Of a stretch of DNA of 64,000 nucleotides, positions 46,293-56,464 are shown in pieces (position 1 is the stretch's first letter; each line of letters starts with the position of its first letter). Below the pieces are notes generated by a model. The model had not been told where the DNA came from, made no database searches, and saw only the letters and a program-made list of their open reading frames with translations. Position numbers and translations under genes: made by a program. The DNA is taken from NCBI GenBank assembly GCA_015057375.1, contig SVEM01000002.1:85959-149958 (forward strand), written 5' to 3'. The stretch is from Lachnospiraceae bacterium (GTDB taxonomy: Bacteria; Bacillota; Clostridia; Lachnospirales; Lachnospiraceae).

Positions 46293-47003
46293 TTACATCA
46301 AAGGTCTTTTTAAAGGAATTCCATTTTTTCTAGGATATTTTTTTGGAGTGTCTCCATCTTTATATATAAGACAAAGGCTACGCATTATATCAGAATCCGG
46401 AAGTTCAAATATAGCAACATCATCAATTACTCCACCTAATTCTTCCACAGCAATTTCATATTTATCTATTTCTTCCTTTATCGCACCGCTCTTATATGGT
46501 ATAAAACATCCACCAGGTTTTACAAGAGGCAAACAATATTCGGATATAACCGATAAATTAGAAACAGCTCTTGTTACACATATATCAAAAGAATCCCTCG
46601 CCTTGGTATGACCATATTCCTCGGCCCTGGTATGAATTGCACAAGTATTAAAAAGCGACAATTCCTTTATAACATTATTTAAAAACGTTATTCTTTTATC
46701 CAACGAATCAATCATAGTCAATTTTATAGTTGGAAATGCAATTTTTAGAGGAATTCCCGGAAATCCGCCGCCTGTTCCAACATCTACAACAGTACATTCC
46801 GAGTTCATATCTATAATATTTACAATAGAAAGACTATCAACAAAATGTTTAAGAACAACATCTTCAAAATCTGTTATACTTGTAAGATTACATTTACTGT
46901 TATATTCAATTAGCATATTATAAAATTGCACAAACTGCTCGCACTTTTCATCAGAAAGATTAATATGTAATTTACTAACCTGTTCCTTAATATAATTTTT
47001 CAT
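46293..47003 (-). CDS. rsmG: 16S rRNA (guanine527-N7)-methyltransferase
   Basis: 236 residues. SAM-binding VVDVGTGGGFPGIPLKI, followed by MIDSLDKRITFLNNVI and ICVTRAVSNLSVISEY, all typical of RsmG (GidB). It methylates G527 of 16S rRNA; loss gives low-level streptomycin resistance in other bacteria. The usual Firmicute position after mnmG, 15 bases away. AAGGAG site. Confidence 0.95.
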   Translation of the reverse strand: MKNYIKEQVSKLHINLSDEKCEQFVQFYNMLIEYNSKCNLTSITDFEDVVLKHFVDSLSIVNIIDMNSECTVVDVGTGGGFPGIPLKIAFPTIKLTMIDSLDKRITFLNNVIKELSLFNTCAIHTRAEEYGHTKARDSFDICVTRAVSNLSVISEYCLPLVKPGGCFIPYKSGAIKEEIDKYEIAVEELGGVIDDVAIFELPDSDIMRSLCLIYKDGDTPKKYPRKNGIPLKRPLM

Positions 47004-47018
47004 AGAAAATATCGCTCC

Positions 47019-48893
47019 TTATTCTATACTTTTCAAATACACCAGCAAAACAGATATGTCAGATGGAGATACACCGGATATTCTCGAAGCCTGACCTACT
47101 GATACAGGCTTTATTGCAGTAAGTTTCTGTATAGCTTCTTTGCGAAGATTTCCTACCTTTGAATAATCGATATTCTCCGGTATACGCTTTCCTTCCATCT
47201 TTTTGTATTGATTTATCTGCCTTAACTGTCTTGCAATATAACCCTCATATTTAATAATATTATCTACCTGTTCAATTATATCTTCTCTAAGAGGTTCTCT
47301 TTTAGGATCAATGCATGCAACCAATGTATAGTTCAATTCAGGTCTTTTTATTAATTCCTCTAATGTAACACCCGTAGTTATATTAGTTGAATTATTCTCA
47401 GAAAGAAAATCATTAACTTCTTTAGTAGGAGATATGTTAACTTTTTTTATTCTTTCAACTTCTCTATTAACTTTCTCCATCTTGTCAAGATAATCATTGT
47501 ACCTATCATCGTTGATAAGTCCAACTTCATGTCCGATGGAAATTAATCTCTGATCCGCATTATCCTGCCTGAGAATTAACCTATATTCAGCTCTTGAAGT
47601 CATCATTCTATATGGCTCATTTGTCCCTTTTGTTACAAGGTCATCTATAAGAACTCCAACATATCCTTGCGATCGGTCTATGATAACAGGATCCTTGCCT
47701 TCTATATATTTAACACTGTTAATACCGGCAACTATTCCTTGTGCTCCTGCCTCTTCGTATCCTGAACTTCCATTAATCTGACCTGCAGAAAATAGGCCTT
47801 TTATGTTCTTAAATTCAAGATTATGTTTAAGTTGAAGAGGATTTATACAATCATACTCGATAGCATATCCATTACGTACTATATGTACATTTTCAAGTCC
47901 CGGAACGGATCTGTACATTTTATATTGTACGTCTTCCGGAAGAGATGTTGACATACCTCCGACATACATTTCATTTGTATATTCTCCTTCAGGTTCAATA
48001 AATACCTGATGCCTATTTTTATCAGCAAATCTCATTACTTTATCTTCAATAGAAGGACAATACCTAGGGCCTGTTCCTTCAATAACTCCGGCATACAAAG
48101 GAGAACGACCTATATTATCTTTTATGATAGTATGAGTTGTTTCATTTGTGTAGGTAAGCCAACATGAAATCTGTTCCTTATCCAAGCTTTTTCCATAATT
48201 TGTAAAAGAAAAAGGAACAATATTTTCATCACCTTTTTGCTCTTCCATTTTAGTAAATTCTATAGTTCTTTTATCTATTCTTGCCGGTGTACCCGTCTTA
48301 AATCTCCTTATTTCAATTCCATTATCTATAAGTGACTGCGAAAGACTATTTGCCGCGGCAAGGCCATTTGGTCCTGTATATGTTATATCATCTCCGTATA
48401 TACATTTTGCCTTTAAATACACTCCTGTACATAATATGACCGCCTTTGCTTTATATACGGTTCCGGATGTAACTTTTACTCCTTTTATTACATTATCTTC
48501 TATAACTAACTCTGAAACTTCTCCCTGTCTTATTGTCAAATGCTCTGTGTTTTCAAGAACATTTCTCATTTCCTGCGAATACTGTTTCTTATCTGCTTGG
48601 GCACGAAGTGAGTGAACTGCCGGTCCTTTTGACCTGTTGAGCATCTTTGACTGAATAAATGTTTTGTCGATATTTATTCCCATCTGTCCGCCAAGAGCAT
48701 CTATCTCTCTTACTAAATGACCTTTTGATGTTCCGCCTATATTCGGATTGCACGGCATAAGCGCTACACTATCTATACTGACGGTGAACATAATTGTATC
48801 ATATCCAAGACGTGCTGTACTAAGTGCTGCTTCGCAACCTGCATGTCCGGCACCAACAACCACAACATCATATTCATATGTAAGATTGTTCAT
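47019..48893 (-). CDS. mnmG: tRNA uridine 5-carboxymethylaminomethyl modification enzyme, FAD subunit
   Basis: 624 residues. Rossmann motif [17 protein letters not shown] binding FAD, the [20 protein letters not shown] block, and [16 protein letters not shown] near the middle, all diagnostic of MnmG (GidA). With MnmE it modifies U34 in the wobble position of several tRNAs. 21 bases downstream of mnmE in one operon. Confidence 0.97.
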   Translation of the reverse strand: MNNLTYEYDVVVVGAGHAGCEAALSTARLGYDTIMFTVSIDSVALMPCNPNIGGTSKGHLVREIDALGGQMGINIDKTFIQSKMLNRSKGPAVHSLRAQADKKQYSQEMRNVLENTEHLTIRQGEVSELVIEDNVIKGVKVTSGTVYKAKAVILCTGVYLKAKCIYGDDITYTGPNGLAAANSLSQSLIDNGIEIRRFKTGTPARIDKRTIEFTKMEEQKGDENIVPFSFTNYGKSLDKEQISCWLTYTNETTHTIIKDNIGRSPLYAGVIEGTGPRYCPSIEDKVMRFADKNRHQVFIEPEGEYTNEMYVGGMSTSLPEDVQYKMYRSVPGLENVHIVRNGYAIEYDCINPLQLKHNLEFKNIKGLFSAGQINGSSGYEEAGAQGIVAGINSVKYIEGKDPVIIDRSQGYVGVLIDDLVTKGTNEPYRMMTSRAEYRLILRQDNADQRLISIGHEVGLINDDRYNDYLDKMEKVNREVERIKKVNISPTKEVNDFLSENNSTNITTGVTLEELIKRPELNYTLVACIDPKREPLREDIIEQVDNIIKYEGYIARQLRQINQYKKMEGKRIPENIDYSKVGNLRKEAIQKLTAIKPVSVGQASRISGVSPSDISVLLVYLKSIE

Positions 48894-48914
48894 AGTTCAA
48901 ATCCTCCTTCTTCT

Positions 48915-50297
48915 TTATTTTCCCATACAAAATTCAGAAAAAATCTTATCTATAAGACTATCAGAAACAGTCTCTCCCGTTACCTCTCCAAGATAATTAT
49001 ACGCATCCATAAGGTCAATTGTAAATAAATCTTCAGGCATACCATTATTTACATTTTGAAGTGTAAGTTTAAGCGAAGTTATTGCATTATTAATTGCTTC
49101 CTTATGTCTGATATTTGTTATATAAGTTTCGTTCTGAACATCTATTATGTTATCAAAAAACATATTCTTTATTGTTTCTGATAATTGACTATATCCTTGT
49201 CCCGTAATTGTCGAATAATATATAACTCGAGTATTATCACTGCCTACTTTATCATCAAAATTAAACTTTGCAATGTCATATTTATTTATAAGTATAATTG
49301 CATTTTTATCCTTAATAAGCGATAATACATATTCATCTTCTTTATCAAATTCCCTTGAGGCGTCAAACATACATATTATAAGTTCAGCATCTTCAATTGC
49401 TTTTAAAGACTTTTCTACTCCTATACTTTCAACATAATCTTCTGTTTTATGAATTCCCGCTGTATCCATAAGATTAAGCACTATTCCGTCAAGAGATAAC
49501 CTCTGCTCAATAATATCGCGTGTAGTTCCCGGAATATCCGTAACTATAGCCTTTTCATCCTTCATTATATAATTAAGAAATGATGATTTGCCTACATTTG
49601 GTTTTCCTATAATTGCTGTATCTATTCCTTCTTTAATAATTTTTCCGTTATCATAGCTATCTGAAAGCTTTATAAGATTATTTATTATTTCTGCCAACGT
49701 TTCAGATAACTTATCCGCATATCCGTCTAACGAATAATGTTCAGGATCATCAAGTGCCGCTTCTATAAATGCTGTATCATGAAGTATCTTTTCTCTGGAA
49801 ATTTCGATATCATTCTTAATATCACCTCTCAAATGATTCATTGATGCTTTAAGCGCATAATCATTTTCCGACTGAATAATATCCATAATAGACTCTGCTT
49901 GTGTCAAATCTATTCTTCCATTAAGAAAAGCTCTTTTTGTAAATTCTCCCGGAGCGGCTACCCTTGAACCATTTTTTACAAGAATCTCAAGAATATTTTT
50001 TGCAACAAATGATCCGCCATGACAATTAATCTCAGCAACATCTTCTGTCGTATATGAATTTGGAGAAACAAACAGCGAAACCATAACCTCATCTATACAT
50101 ACATCATTATCAACTATATATCCATAGTGTATTGTATGAGATGCCTGTTTTTCTGCACAAAAATCTCTAAGACTTTTCCCTTTTTTAAAAACCTTATCAA
50201 TAATACGAAAAGTCTCAGGTCCACTTATTCTGATTATATGAATTCCACCATTCCCCAACGCTGTGCTTATGGCTGCTATTGTTTCTGTCTCTCTCAT
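48915..50297 (-). CDS. mnmE: tRNA modification GTPase
   Basis: 460 residues from the ATG at 50297 (AAGGTG), which gives the usual MnmE length; an upstream start would add 13 unlike residues. N-terminal formyl-THF-binding domain (TIAAISTALGNGGIHIIRIS), then the inserted G domain with GKPNVGKSS, DIPGTTRD, DTAGIH and NKYD, and the terminal CMGK motif whose Cys is conserved. Partner of MnmG in U34 modification. Confidence 0.96.
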   Translation of the reverse strand: MRETETIAAISTALGNGGIHIIRISGPETFRIIDKVFKKGKSLRDFCAEKQASHTIHYGYIVDNDVCIDEVMVSLFVSPNSYTTEDVAEINCHGGSFVAKNILEILVKNGSRVAAPGEFTKRAFLNGRIDLTQAESIMDIIQSENDYALKASMNHLRGDIKNDIEISREKILHDTAFIEAALDDPEHYSLDGYADKLSETLAEIINNLIKLSDSYDNGKIIKEGIDTAIIGKPNVGKSSFLNYIMKDEKAIVTDIPGTTRDIIEQRLSLDGIVLNLMDTAGIHKTEDYVESIGVEKSLKAIEDAELIICMFDASREFDKEDEYVLSLIKDKNAIILINKYDIAKFNFDDKVGSDNTRVIYYSTITGQGYSQLSETIKNMFFDNIIDVQNETYITNIRHKEAINNAITSLKLTLQNVNNGMPEDLFTIDLMDAYNYLGEVTGETVSDSLIDKIFSEFCMGK

Positions 50298-50357
50298 GTA
50301 TATAACACCTTCCAAAACTAAAAAAGGCTGAATCATAATTGACTCAGCCCTTTGATA

Positions 50358-51134
50358 TTATTCTACATCTGCCTTTGTTTCAGAGTCAGTATCATCTATA
50401 TTATTATAATTCTTACGATATGAACTCCTATTATTATATGTGTTATTGCGTCCGCCTTTATAATAATTCTTCTTACGATAGCCCCCGCTATATGAATCTT
50501 CCATACCTTTCTTTAATGTAACAACTACCTTACGATATGGTTCTTCACCCTCACTGTGTGTGTCAACATATTTATCTGACTGAAGTGTTGAATGAATGAT
50601 TCTTCTTTCATATGGATTCATAGGTTCAAGTACAACATTTCTTCTTGTTCTCTTAACCTTATGTGCAATATTTTTTGCAAGATTTTCAAGAGTTTCTTTT
50701 CTTCTTTCTCTATAATTTTCTGTATCAAGTTTTACCTTAATATAACTCTTTGATTCTTTATTAACTACAAGGCTTACAAGGTACTGAAGTGAATCTAATG
50801 TCTGTCCTCTCTTACCGATAAGAATTCCCATATCTGTTCCGTCAAGATTAATATTCATATTAGACTCTTCTTCGTTATAGTCAATAACAACATCTGCTTC
50901 AACTTCCATTGTATTAAGAATCTTTGAAAGAAACTCTCTTGCATTATCTTCAACGCTATTTATTATTTTAACCTTTATTCTTGCATCTTTTTTTGAGAAA
51001 ATACCAAGAATACCATTGGTTTCTTTTTCAATAATTTCATATTCTACTTTGTCACTTGTTGTTTCCAGAGCTATAAGTGCATTGGTAAGTGCATCTTCAG
51101 CTGTTTTCCCGGAAAACTCTTTCCATTCTGACAT
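50358..51134 (-). CDS. jag: Jag/KhpB-type RNA-binding protein
   Basis: 258 residues. Jag N-terminal domain (EWKEFSGKTAEDALTNALIA), KH domain (DMGILIGKRGQTLDSLQYLV) and R3H domain (ending ERRIIHSTLQSDKYVDTHSE), then a Tyr/Asn/Arg-rich tail (about 215-258) that probably is disordered. Known to bind RNA and to affect cell elongation and spore formation. Nineteen bases after yidC, the standard arrangement. Confidence 0.94.
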   Translation of the reverse strand: MSEWKEFSGKTAEDALTNALIALETTSDKVEYEIIEKETNGILGIFSKKDARIKVKIINSVEDNAREFLSKILNTMEVEADVVIDYNEEESNMNINLDGTDMGILIGKRGQTLDSLQYLVSLVVNKESKSYIKVKLDTENYRERRKETLENLAKNIAHKVKRTRRNVVLEPMNPYERRIIHSTLQSDKYVDTHSEGEEPYRKVVVTLKKGMEDSYSGGYRKKNYYKGGRNNTYNNRSSYRKNYNNIDDTDSETKADVE

Positions 51135-51152
51135 CTTATATATACCTCCCGA

Positions 51153-52526
51153 TTATTCTTCCTCAGAATCATTAGCTTCACCAGAGCTGTTATAATCTCT
51201 GTTAAGCATATTGGCAAAATCCGCTATTCCGCCATTCTTAATATTATGATTGATATAAAAATCTTTTTTTGAACTTGCTTTACCGGTACTTGCTTTAACA
51301 CTCGTGTTAGTTGCGGCATTAGATCTTATTGAACTTGTTTTTGTCTGTGCAACCTGTTGCATTCTTGTTGAATTAGGATCTATACCCTTCTTTGCAAGTT
51401 TCTTATTACGTTTTTCAATGTTTTTTTCTGCTATTTTATCAAGACCTACTTTATTAAAGTACATATTGATAAATACACCCTGAATAGTTCTTACAACGTT
51501 ACCTGCAACCCAGTAAAGGCCGACACCCAGAGGGAACATAAAACAGAATACACCTGACATTAAAGGCATTATTTTGTTCATTGTTTCCATTGATGACTGT
51601 GTTGGATCTTTTGGCTTATCCTTATCCTGATTAGTATTGCTTGTAATAACTTTAGTATTAATATACTGGGTAACAACAGCAAGAATAGGAATTATTAAAG
51701 TAACAGGGTTACCTAAAGAAGCTCTTTCCATAATATTCATTCCAAGGAAACTATATACTCCTTTAAGTTCTGAATATGTTGTTTTCATAGTTTCGGTTAC
51801 TGAAGGAAAATTAGCAAAAACACCCATATTCCAGAATTCTTCCCAATTAGCTTTATTAAACTGACTGAGAATATCTACTATATAATTAGATGAAGCTGCT
51901 GTAGGAGCACCATTAGAAAGTGCAGATATAGCTTCTACAATATTATCTATTTTAGTTAAAGACTGTGCTGTTATCTGACCACTTGTTATAGTAATATCAG
52001 TAACACCTCCATCTTTAACAAACGCACCTAAACTATGTGCAAAATCGTTAAATGACATTCCAGAACTTACAACTGCATTAATAACATTCTCATATAATTC
52101 CTTAATCTGTGGTACATATGCAGGAATATTATATATAACTCTATAAAGAGCAAAGAATATAGGAAGTGTTATAAGCATAGGAAGACATCCTGCAGTAGGA
52201 CTAACACCATACTTCTGATACACAGACTGCTGTTCAATCTGCATAAGTCTTGCACTTTCAGGATCTTTTTTGTCCCTATATTTTGCTTGTATTGCCTGAA
52301 TTTCCGGAGCCATAACAGAATTAAGCTTTGAAAACTTCTGCTGCTTAAGTGTGATAGGAATCATCAGAGCATTTACAATAAATGTAAATATTATAATACA
52401 CAGACCGGTATTATGAATTCCAAACATATCAAAAAATGAATATATTCCATTAAGAATATATCCTAATACCTTGGCTATAGGTCCAAGTATTGCGCCATTG
52501 TCTTGTGTCAATAAAACATTCATCAT
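51153..52526 (-). CDS. yidC: Membrane protein insertase YidC/SpoIIIJ
   Basis: 457 residues. The core YidC region has about five helices: FIVNALMIPITLKQQKFSKL, NSVMAPEIQAIQAKYRDKKD and GVSPTAGCLPMLITLPIFFA are hallmark segments. A cleavable lipoprotein signal is not seen; the protein starts with a short outside part. An insertion between helices 2 and 3 (about 130-250) is longer than in B. subtilis SpoIIIJ. The C-terminal 70 residues are basic and Ser/Thr-rich, as in ribosome-binding YidC tails. Confidence 0.95.
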   Translation of the reverse strand: MMNVLLTQDNGAILGPIAKVLGYILNGIYSFFDMFGIHNTGLCIIIFTFIVNALMIPITLKQQKFSKLNSVMAPEIQAIQAKYRDKKDPESARLMQIEQQSVYQKYGVSPTAGCLPMLITLPIFFALYRVIYNIPAYVPQIKELYENVINAVVSSGMSFNDFAHSLGAFVKDGGVTDITITSGQITAQSLTKIDNIVEAISALSNGAPTAASSNYIVDILSQFNKANWEEFWNMGVFANFPSVTETMKTTYSELKGVYSFLGMNIMERASLGNPVTLIIPILAVVTQYINTKVITSNTNQDKDKPKDPTQSSMETMNKIMPLMSGVFCFMFPLGVGLYWVAGNVVRTIQGVFINMYFNKVGLDKIAEKNIEKRNKKLAKKGIDPNSTRMQQVAQTKTSSIRSNAATNTSVKASTGKASSKKDFYINHNIKNGGIADFANMLNRDYNSSGEANDSEEE

Positions 52527-52544
52527 TTAAATACATATCCTCCT

Positions 52545-52769
52545 TTATGGAACCGGATCATACCCGCCCTTTGCAAAAGGATGACAACGCAATAATCTTT
52601 TTGTAGCCAAATAAGTTCCTTTGAGAGAACCATATTTTTCAATGGCCTCTGCTGCATATTCAGAACATGTAGGTATATATATACAAGTAGGTCTAATTTT
52701 TACAGGAGATATAAATCTCCTGTAAAACCTAATAAATACTATTAATATATGCTTCATATAAATTATCAT
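52545..52769 (-). CDS. yidD: Membrane protein insertion factor YidD
   Basis: 74 residues. Conserved [32 protein letters not shown] and [17 protein letters not shown]. The first ATG overlaps the rnpA stop as ATGA, so translation is coupled; a second ATG four codons on gives the more usual N-terminus and is a possible alternative start. It helps YidC-dependent insertion. Confidence 0.94.
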   Translation of the reverse strand: MIIYMKHILIVFIRFYRRFISPVKIRPTCIYIPTCSEYAAEAIEKYGSLKGTYLATKRLLRCHPFAKGGYDPVP

Positions 52770-53101
52770 TCTCTAACAATCAAATTATGAATTCTACCCA
52801 AATGAATTAAAGCGCTGCAAATGTCATCATATGACTTCCCTTTTGCAGTAACTCTGGCAATTATAACAATATCATAGCCACTCTCAAACTTACTACTATT
52901 CAATCTGTAAGCTTCTCTAATTAATCTAGTAATTCTGTGTCTGATAACGCTGTTACCAACCTTCTTACTTACCGATATTCCTAAACGATTTTCATTACTT
53001 CCATTATTTGATACGTACATTACCAAATATTTGTTAGCAAGGGACCTGCCGTTCTTATATACTTTTTGAAAATCGTAATTTTTCTTTAAATGATTATACA
53101 A
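52766..53101 (-). CDS. rnpA: Ribonuclease P protein component
   Basis: 111 residues, starting at a TTG with GGGAG upstream. The basic RNA-binding motif is [17 protein letters not shown] and the strand VIIARVTAK follows. With the RNase P RNA it makes mature 5' ends on tRNAs such as the three encoded here. Confidence 0.94.
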   Translation of the reverse strand: MYNHLKKNYDFQKVYKNGRSLANKYLVMYVSNNGSNENRLGISVSKKVGNSVIRHRITRLIREAYRLNSSKFESGYDIVIIARVTAKGKSYDDICSALIHLGRIHNLIVRE

Positions 53102-53160
53102 TTATATTCTCCCGGAATATCAGTCTCTGACAACCACTATGTCAGTTAACTAAAAACAAA

Positions 53161-53295
53161 TTATGCAGATAACTTCTTTCTACCTTTACTTCTTCTTCTT
53201 GCTAATACTTTTCTTCCATTAGCTGTTCTCATTCTTTTTCTAAATCCATGCTCTCTTTTTCTGGATCTCTTCTTTGGCTGAAATGTCATTTTCAT
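53161..53295 (-). CDS. rpmH: Ribosomal protein L34
   Basis: 44 residues, too short for most ORF cut-offs. The product begins [20 protein letters not shown] and ends GRKKLSA, an unmistakable L34. AAGGAGG site 9 bases before the ATG. First gene of the rpmH-rnpA-yidD-yidC-jag run, transcribed away from dnaA. Confidence 0.97.
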   Translation of the reverse strand: MKMTFQPKKRSRKREHGFRKRMRTANGRKVLARRRSKGRKKLSA

Positions 53296-53355
53296 TCTGT
53301 ATACACCTCCTTATTACAGGAATCCCTTAGCTTTTCTGATAACATATCAATCTGT

Positions 53356-53384
53356 ATTATATTCAATAATATATTGTCCGTCAA
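53356..53384 (-). promoter_or_regulatory. Predicted promoter of the rpmH operon
   Basis: Minus strand TTGACG, 17 bases, TATAAT: the best sigma-A match in the window. Confidence 0.85.
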
Positions 53385-53439
53385 GTAATAATTTTTCTTT
53401 GCTTAATTTTTCATTACTATTGAAAAAAAAAAGTTTTTG

Positions 53440-53457
53440 TACTAATATATATTAGTA
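53440..53457. promoter_or_regulatory. 18-bp palindrome upstream of dnaA
   Basis: TACTAATATATATTAGTA is a perfect inverted repeat 50 bases ahead of dnaA, near where a promoter would be expected (TTGAAA at 53420). It does not match a DnaA box. It may be a regulator site or simply an AT-rich stem. Confidence 0.45.
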
Positions 53458-53507
53458 ACTTTTTATTTTGGGATACTATCACTTTACAGAAAGCAGGATT
53501 AATTATT

Positions 53508-54878
53508 ATGGAAGAAAAAATCAAATCTAAATGGAGAGAAATTCTTGATCTTATTAAAAAAGAATATTCTATTTCAGATGTTTCATTTAAAACGTGGCTT
53601 CTTCCTCTTGAATTATATTCTGTTAATGAAAAAGATGAATCAGCTGTTATATGTATAAAGGATCCTGAACTTGGTGATATAGGTAAATCTCAGATTCAGA
53701 AAAAATATAACCGTTTTATTCAGATATGTATAGAAGAAGTAACAGGATATCATCTTTCTCTTACATATAAGAATATTAACGAACTTGAATCACATAATTT
53801 TTCTATTGATAAAGAAAAGAGTAAACCTGTTATTTCTTTTAATCTTAATGAAAAATATAATTTTAGTTCATTTATAGTTGGAAGCAATAATAAACTTGCT
53901 TATGCTGCTTCTCTTGCAGTTGCTGATTCTCCTTCAGATAATGAATATAATCCTTTATTTATATATGGTGGCCCTGGACTTGGAAAAACACATCTTATGC
54001 ATTCCATTGCTCATCATATTATAGAAAATTCTCCTGAACTTAAAGTTTTATATGTTACCAGCGAACAATATATAAATGAAATTGTTGATGCTATGCGTAA
54101 CAGTAAGCAGGACAGAACACGTCTTAATACTATAAAGAAGAAATATCGTGAAGTTAATGTTTTAATGGTTGACGATGTTCAGTTTATTATTGGTAAAGAT
54201 TTAACTCAGGAAGAGTTTTTTAACACTTTTAATGAACTGAGAAGTGAAGGTAAACAGATTATTCTTACCAGTGATAAACATCCTAATCAGATGGAACATC
54301 TTGATATTAGATATAGATCTCGTTTTAATTGGGGTCTTCCTGTTGATATAAAACCACCTGAATATGAAACCAGACTTGCCATACTTCGTGAAAAGTCTAA
54401 AAACGATGACTTCAACATAAGCGATGAAATATTACAGTTTATCGCTGAAAATATAAAGACTAATATAAGAGATCTTGAAGGTGCTTATAATAAACTTGTT
54501 TTCAGATCAAAACTTCTTCATTCAGAAATTACTCTTGAAAATGCTATTGAAGACATTAAAGATCTTATCTTAACTGATGAAAAAGTTAAGATTACTAATG
54601 ATTACATTATTAACATAGTACTTGAACACTACAATGTTACATTAGAAGAAATATGTTCTAAAAATAGAAGTAAAAATGTAGCACATGTCCGTCATATGTG
54701 TATGTATCTTTGCCGTAAGATAACTAATACATCATATGAAGAGATAGGTTCTAAACTTGGTAAAAGAGACCGTACCACTGTTATGCACGGTTTTACAAAA
54801 ATAGAAACAGATATGGAAAAAGATGCTTCACTTCAGAATGAAATTGATATTCTGATGAAGATAATTAATCACCAATAA
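53508..54878 (+). CDS. dnaA: Chromosomal replication initiator DnaA
   Basis: 456 residues. Domain I (about 1-85), short linker, AAA+ domain with Walker A GGPGLGKTH and VDDVQFIIGKDLTQEEFF (Walker B and following), then domain IV with the DnaA signature near residue 425. The signature reads GKRDRTTVMHGF, with Arg where the DNA-contacting His is usual. AGGA ribosome site 11 bases upstream. Its third codon positions are T-rich, unlike dnaN. Confidence 0.96.
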   Translation: MEEKIKSKWREILDLIKKEYSISDVSFKTWLLPLELYSVNEKDESAVICIKDPELGDIGKSQIQKKYNRFIQICIEEVTGYHLSLTYKNINELESHNFSIDKEKSKPVISFNLNEKYNFSSFIVGSNNKLAYAASLAVADSPSDNEYNPLFIYGGPGLGKTHLMHSIAHHIIENSPELKVLYVTSEQYINEIVDAMRNSKQDRTRLNTIKKKYREVNVLMVDDVQFIIGKDLTQEEFFNTFNELRSEGKQIILTSDKHPNQMEHLDIRYRSRFNWGLPVDIKPPEYETRLAILREKSKNDDFNISDEILQFIAENIKTNIRDLEGAYNKLVFRSKLLHSEITLENAIEDIKDLILTDEKVKITNDYIINIVLEHYNVTLEEICSKNRSKNVAHVRHMCMYLCRKITNTSYEEIGSKLGKRDRTTVMHGFTKIETDMEKDASLQNEIDILMKIINHQ

Positions 54879-55130
54879 TAGAGAAAAGTTATTAACGTTA
54901 TTATGTTAATTGTTGATAACTTTTGTGGATAACATTTTTTCATATTTTAAGTTTTACATTAACTTAAATTTTATCCACAATTATTCTACACTTATTAACA
55001 TGTTATTTTAATCAATTTTTTCCTTATTTTAAGGTTAATAAGACAGTTATCCACTTATTAACCCCCTCTATTACCACTATTACTATATTATATATATTTA
55101 TTTATATATATATGAAGGGAGATATTTTAT
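54879..55130 (+). other. oriC: Replication origin (oriC) between dnaA and dnaN
   Basis: A 252-base gap with perfect DnaA boxes TGTGGATAA (54924-54932) and TTATCCACA (54971-54979), near-matches TGTTGATAA (54911), TTATTAACG (54889), TTATTAACA (54992), TTATCCACT (55047-55055) and TTATTAACC (55055-55063). After the last two come a CCCCC cluster (55062-55066) and the triplets CTA TTA CCA CTA TTA CTA (55068-55085), which on the other strand are DnaA-trios, then about 30 bases of pure A/T ending near 55113. This is the box, GC cluster, trio, AT-rich order of a basal unwinding system. Confidence 0.9.
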
Positions 55131-56237
55131 ATGAAAATTGTTTGCACAAAATCAGAGCTTGTAAAGAGAACAGGTATTGTTATGAAAGCTGTTTCAAGTA
55201 AAACAACAATGCCAATTTTAGAATCCATACTTATTGAAGCACAGGACGGATATATAAAGTTTACCGGTAATGATATGGAGATGGCTATAGAAACACTTGT
55301 TACAGGTATAATAGATGAGGAAGGAGCAGTTCTTGTTGAAGCAAGAATGTTTTCTGAGTTTGTAAGAAAGATGCCTTCTGATGAAATAGTAATTGAAAGT
55401 GACAATAATACTGTATATGTAAGATCTGGAAAATCAGAAATAAAACTTGCTGTTAAAAATAAAGATGAATTTCCGGCAATAAATAAAGTAAATAAGAATA
55501 ACAAAATAACGGTTTCTCAGTTTACATTAAGAGAAATGATAAGACAAACAATCATATCTATATCTTCAAATGAAAGTAATCGTCTTATGACAGGTGAATT
55601 GTTTGAGATAAAAGGAAATGAATTTAAAGTAACATCACTTGACGGATTCAGAATATCAATAAGAAAAGTTTATCTTAATGAAAGTTACAATAATGTAAAA
55701 GTTGTTATTCCGGGAAAGACACTTAATGAAATAACAAAGATTATAAGTGGTGGAATAGAAGACATGGTTAATATTTATTTTGATGATAAACATGTTCTTT
55801 TTGAGTTTGATGATACCATTGTTCTTTCACGTCTTATTGAAGGTGAATATTATAGAATCGATCAGATGCTTTCAGGAGACTATGAGACAAAAATAAGTAT
55901 TAATAAATCTCAATTGTACGGAAGTATAGACAGAGCATCACTTCTTATAAGAGAAGCAGAAAAGAAACCAATTATAATAAACATAACAGATAATAATTTA
56001 AAAATAGAAGTTAATACATCACTTGGTTCCATGGATGAAGATTTAGATATAGAAAAAAATGGAACAGATATAATGATAGCATTTAATCCTAAATTTATGA
56101 TGGATGCATTAAAAGTAATAGATGATGAAACAATTGATATTTATTTCATTAATTCAAAAGCACCTTTCTTTATAAAAGATGAAGAAGGAAATTATATATA
56201 TCTGATAGTTCCTGTTAAACTTAATGCAGTAATGTAA
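55131..56237 (+). CDS. dnaN: DNA polymerase III beta sliding clamp
   Basis: 368 residues, full length. Three clamp domains; recognisable parts are MKAVSSKTTMPILESILIEA near the start, MTGELFEIKGNEFKVTSLDG and the ending IYLIVPVKLNAVM. GGGAG site. First gene right of the origin, in a rightward run with yaaA, recF, gyrB and gyrA. Confidence 0.96.
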   Translation: MKIVCTKSELVKRTGIVMKAVSSKTTMPILESILIEAQDGYIKFTGNDMEMAIETLVTGIIDEEGAVLVEARMFSEFVRKMPSDEIVIESDNNTVYVRSGKSEIKLAVKNKDEFPAINKVNKNNKITVSQFTLREMIRQTIISISSNESNRLMTGELFEIKGNEFKVTSLDGFRISIRKVYLNESYNNVKVVIPGKTLNEITKIISGGIEDMVNIYFDDKHVLFEFDDTIVLSRLIEGEYYRIDQMLSGDYETKISINKSQLYGSIDRASLLIREAEKKPIIINITDNNLKIEVNTSLGSMDEDLDIEKNGTDIMIAFNPKFMMDALKVIDDETIDIYFINSKAPFFIKDEEGNYIYLIVPVKLNAVM

Positions 56238-56248
56238 AAGGAGTATAT

Positions 56249-56464
56249 ATGGAAGAAATATATATAAAAGATGAATATATAAGATTGGGACAGGCTCTTA
56301 AGCTTGCAGGATTAGTTGGTTCAGGAGTAGATGCCAAGTTTGTTATACAGGAAGGACTTGTAAAATATAACGGCGAGGTAGTTTACGAGCGAGGCAGAAA
56401 ATGTCGTGAAGGCGATATATTTGAATATGATAATACGAAGGTTATGGTAAAAAATGCATATTAA
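56249..56464 (+). CDS. yaaA: S4-domain RNA-binding protein YaaA
   Basis: 71 residues. A single S4 domain: IRLGQALKLAGLVGSGVDAK, followed by VIQEGLVKYNGEVVYERGRK. The usual gene between dnaN and recF; linked to ribosome assembly in B. subtilis. AAGGAG site. Its last 11 bases overlap recF. Confidence 0.93.
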   Translation: MEEIYIKDEYIRLGQALKLAGLVGSGVDAKFVIQEGLVKYNGEVVYERGRKCREGDIFEYDNTKVMVKNAY

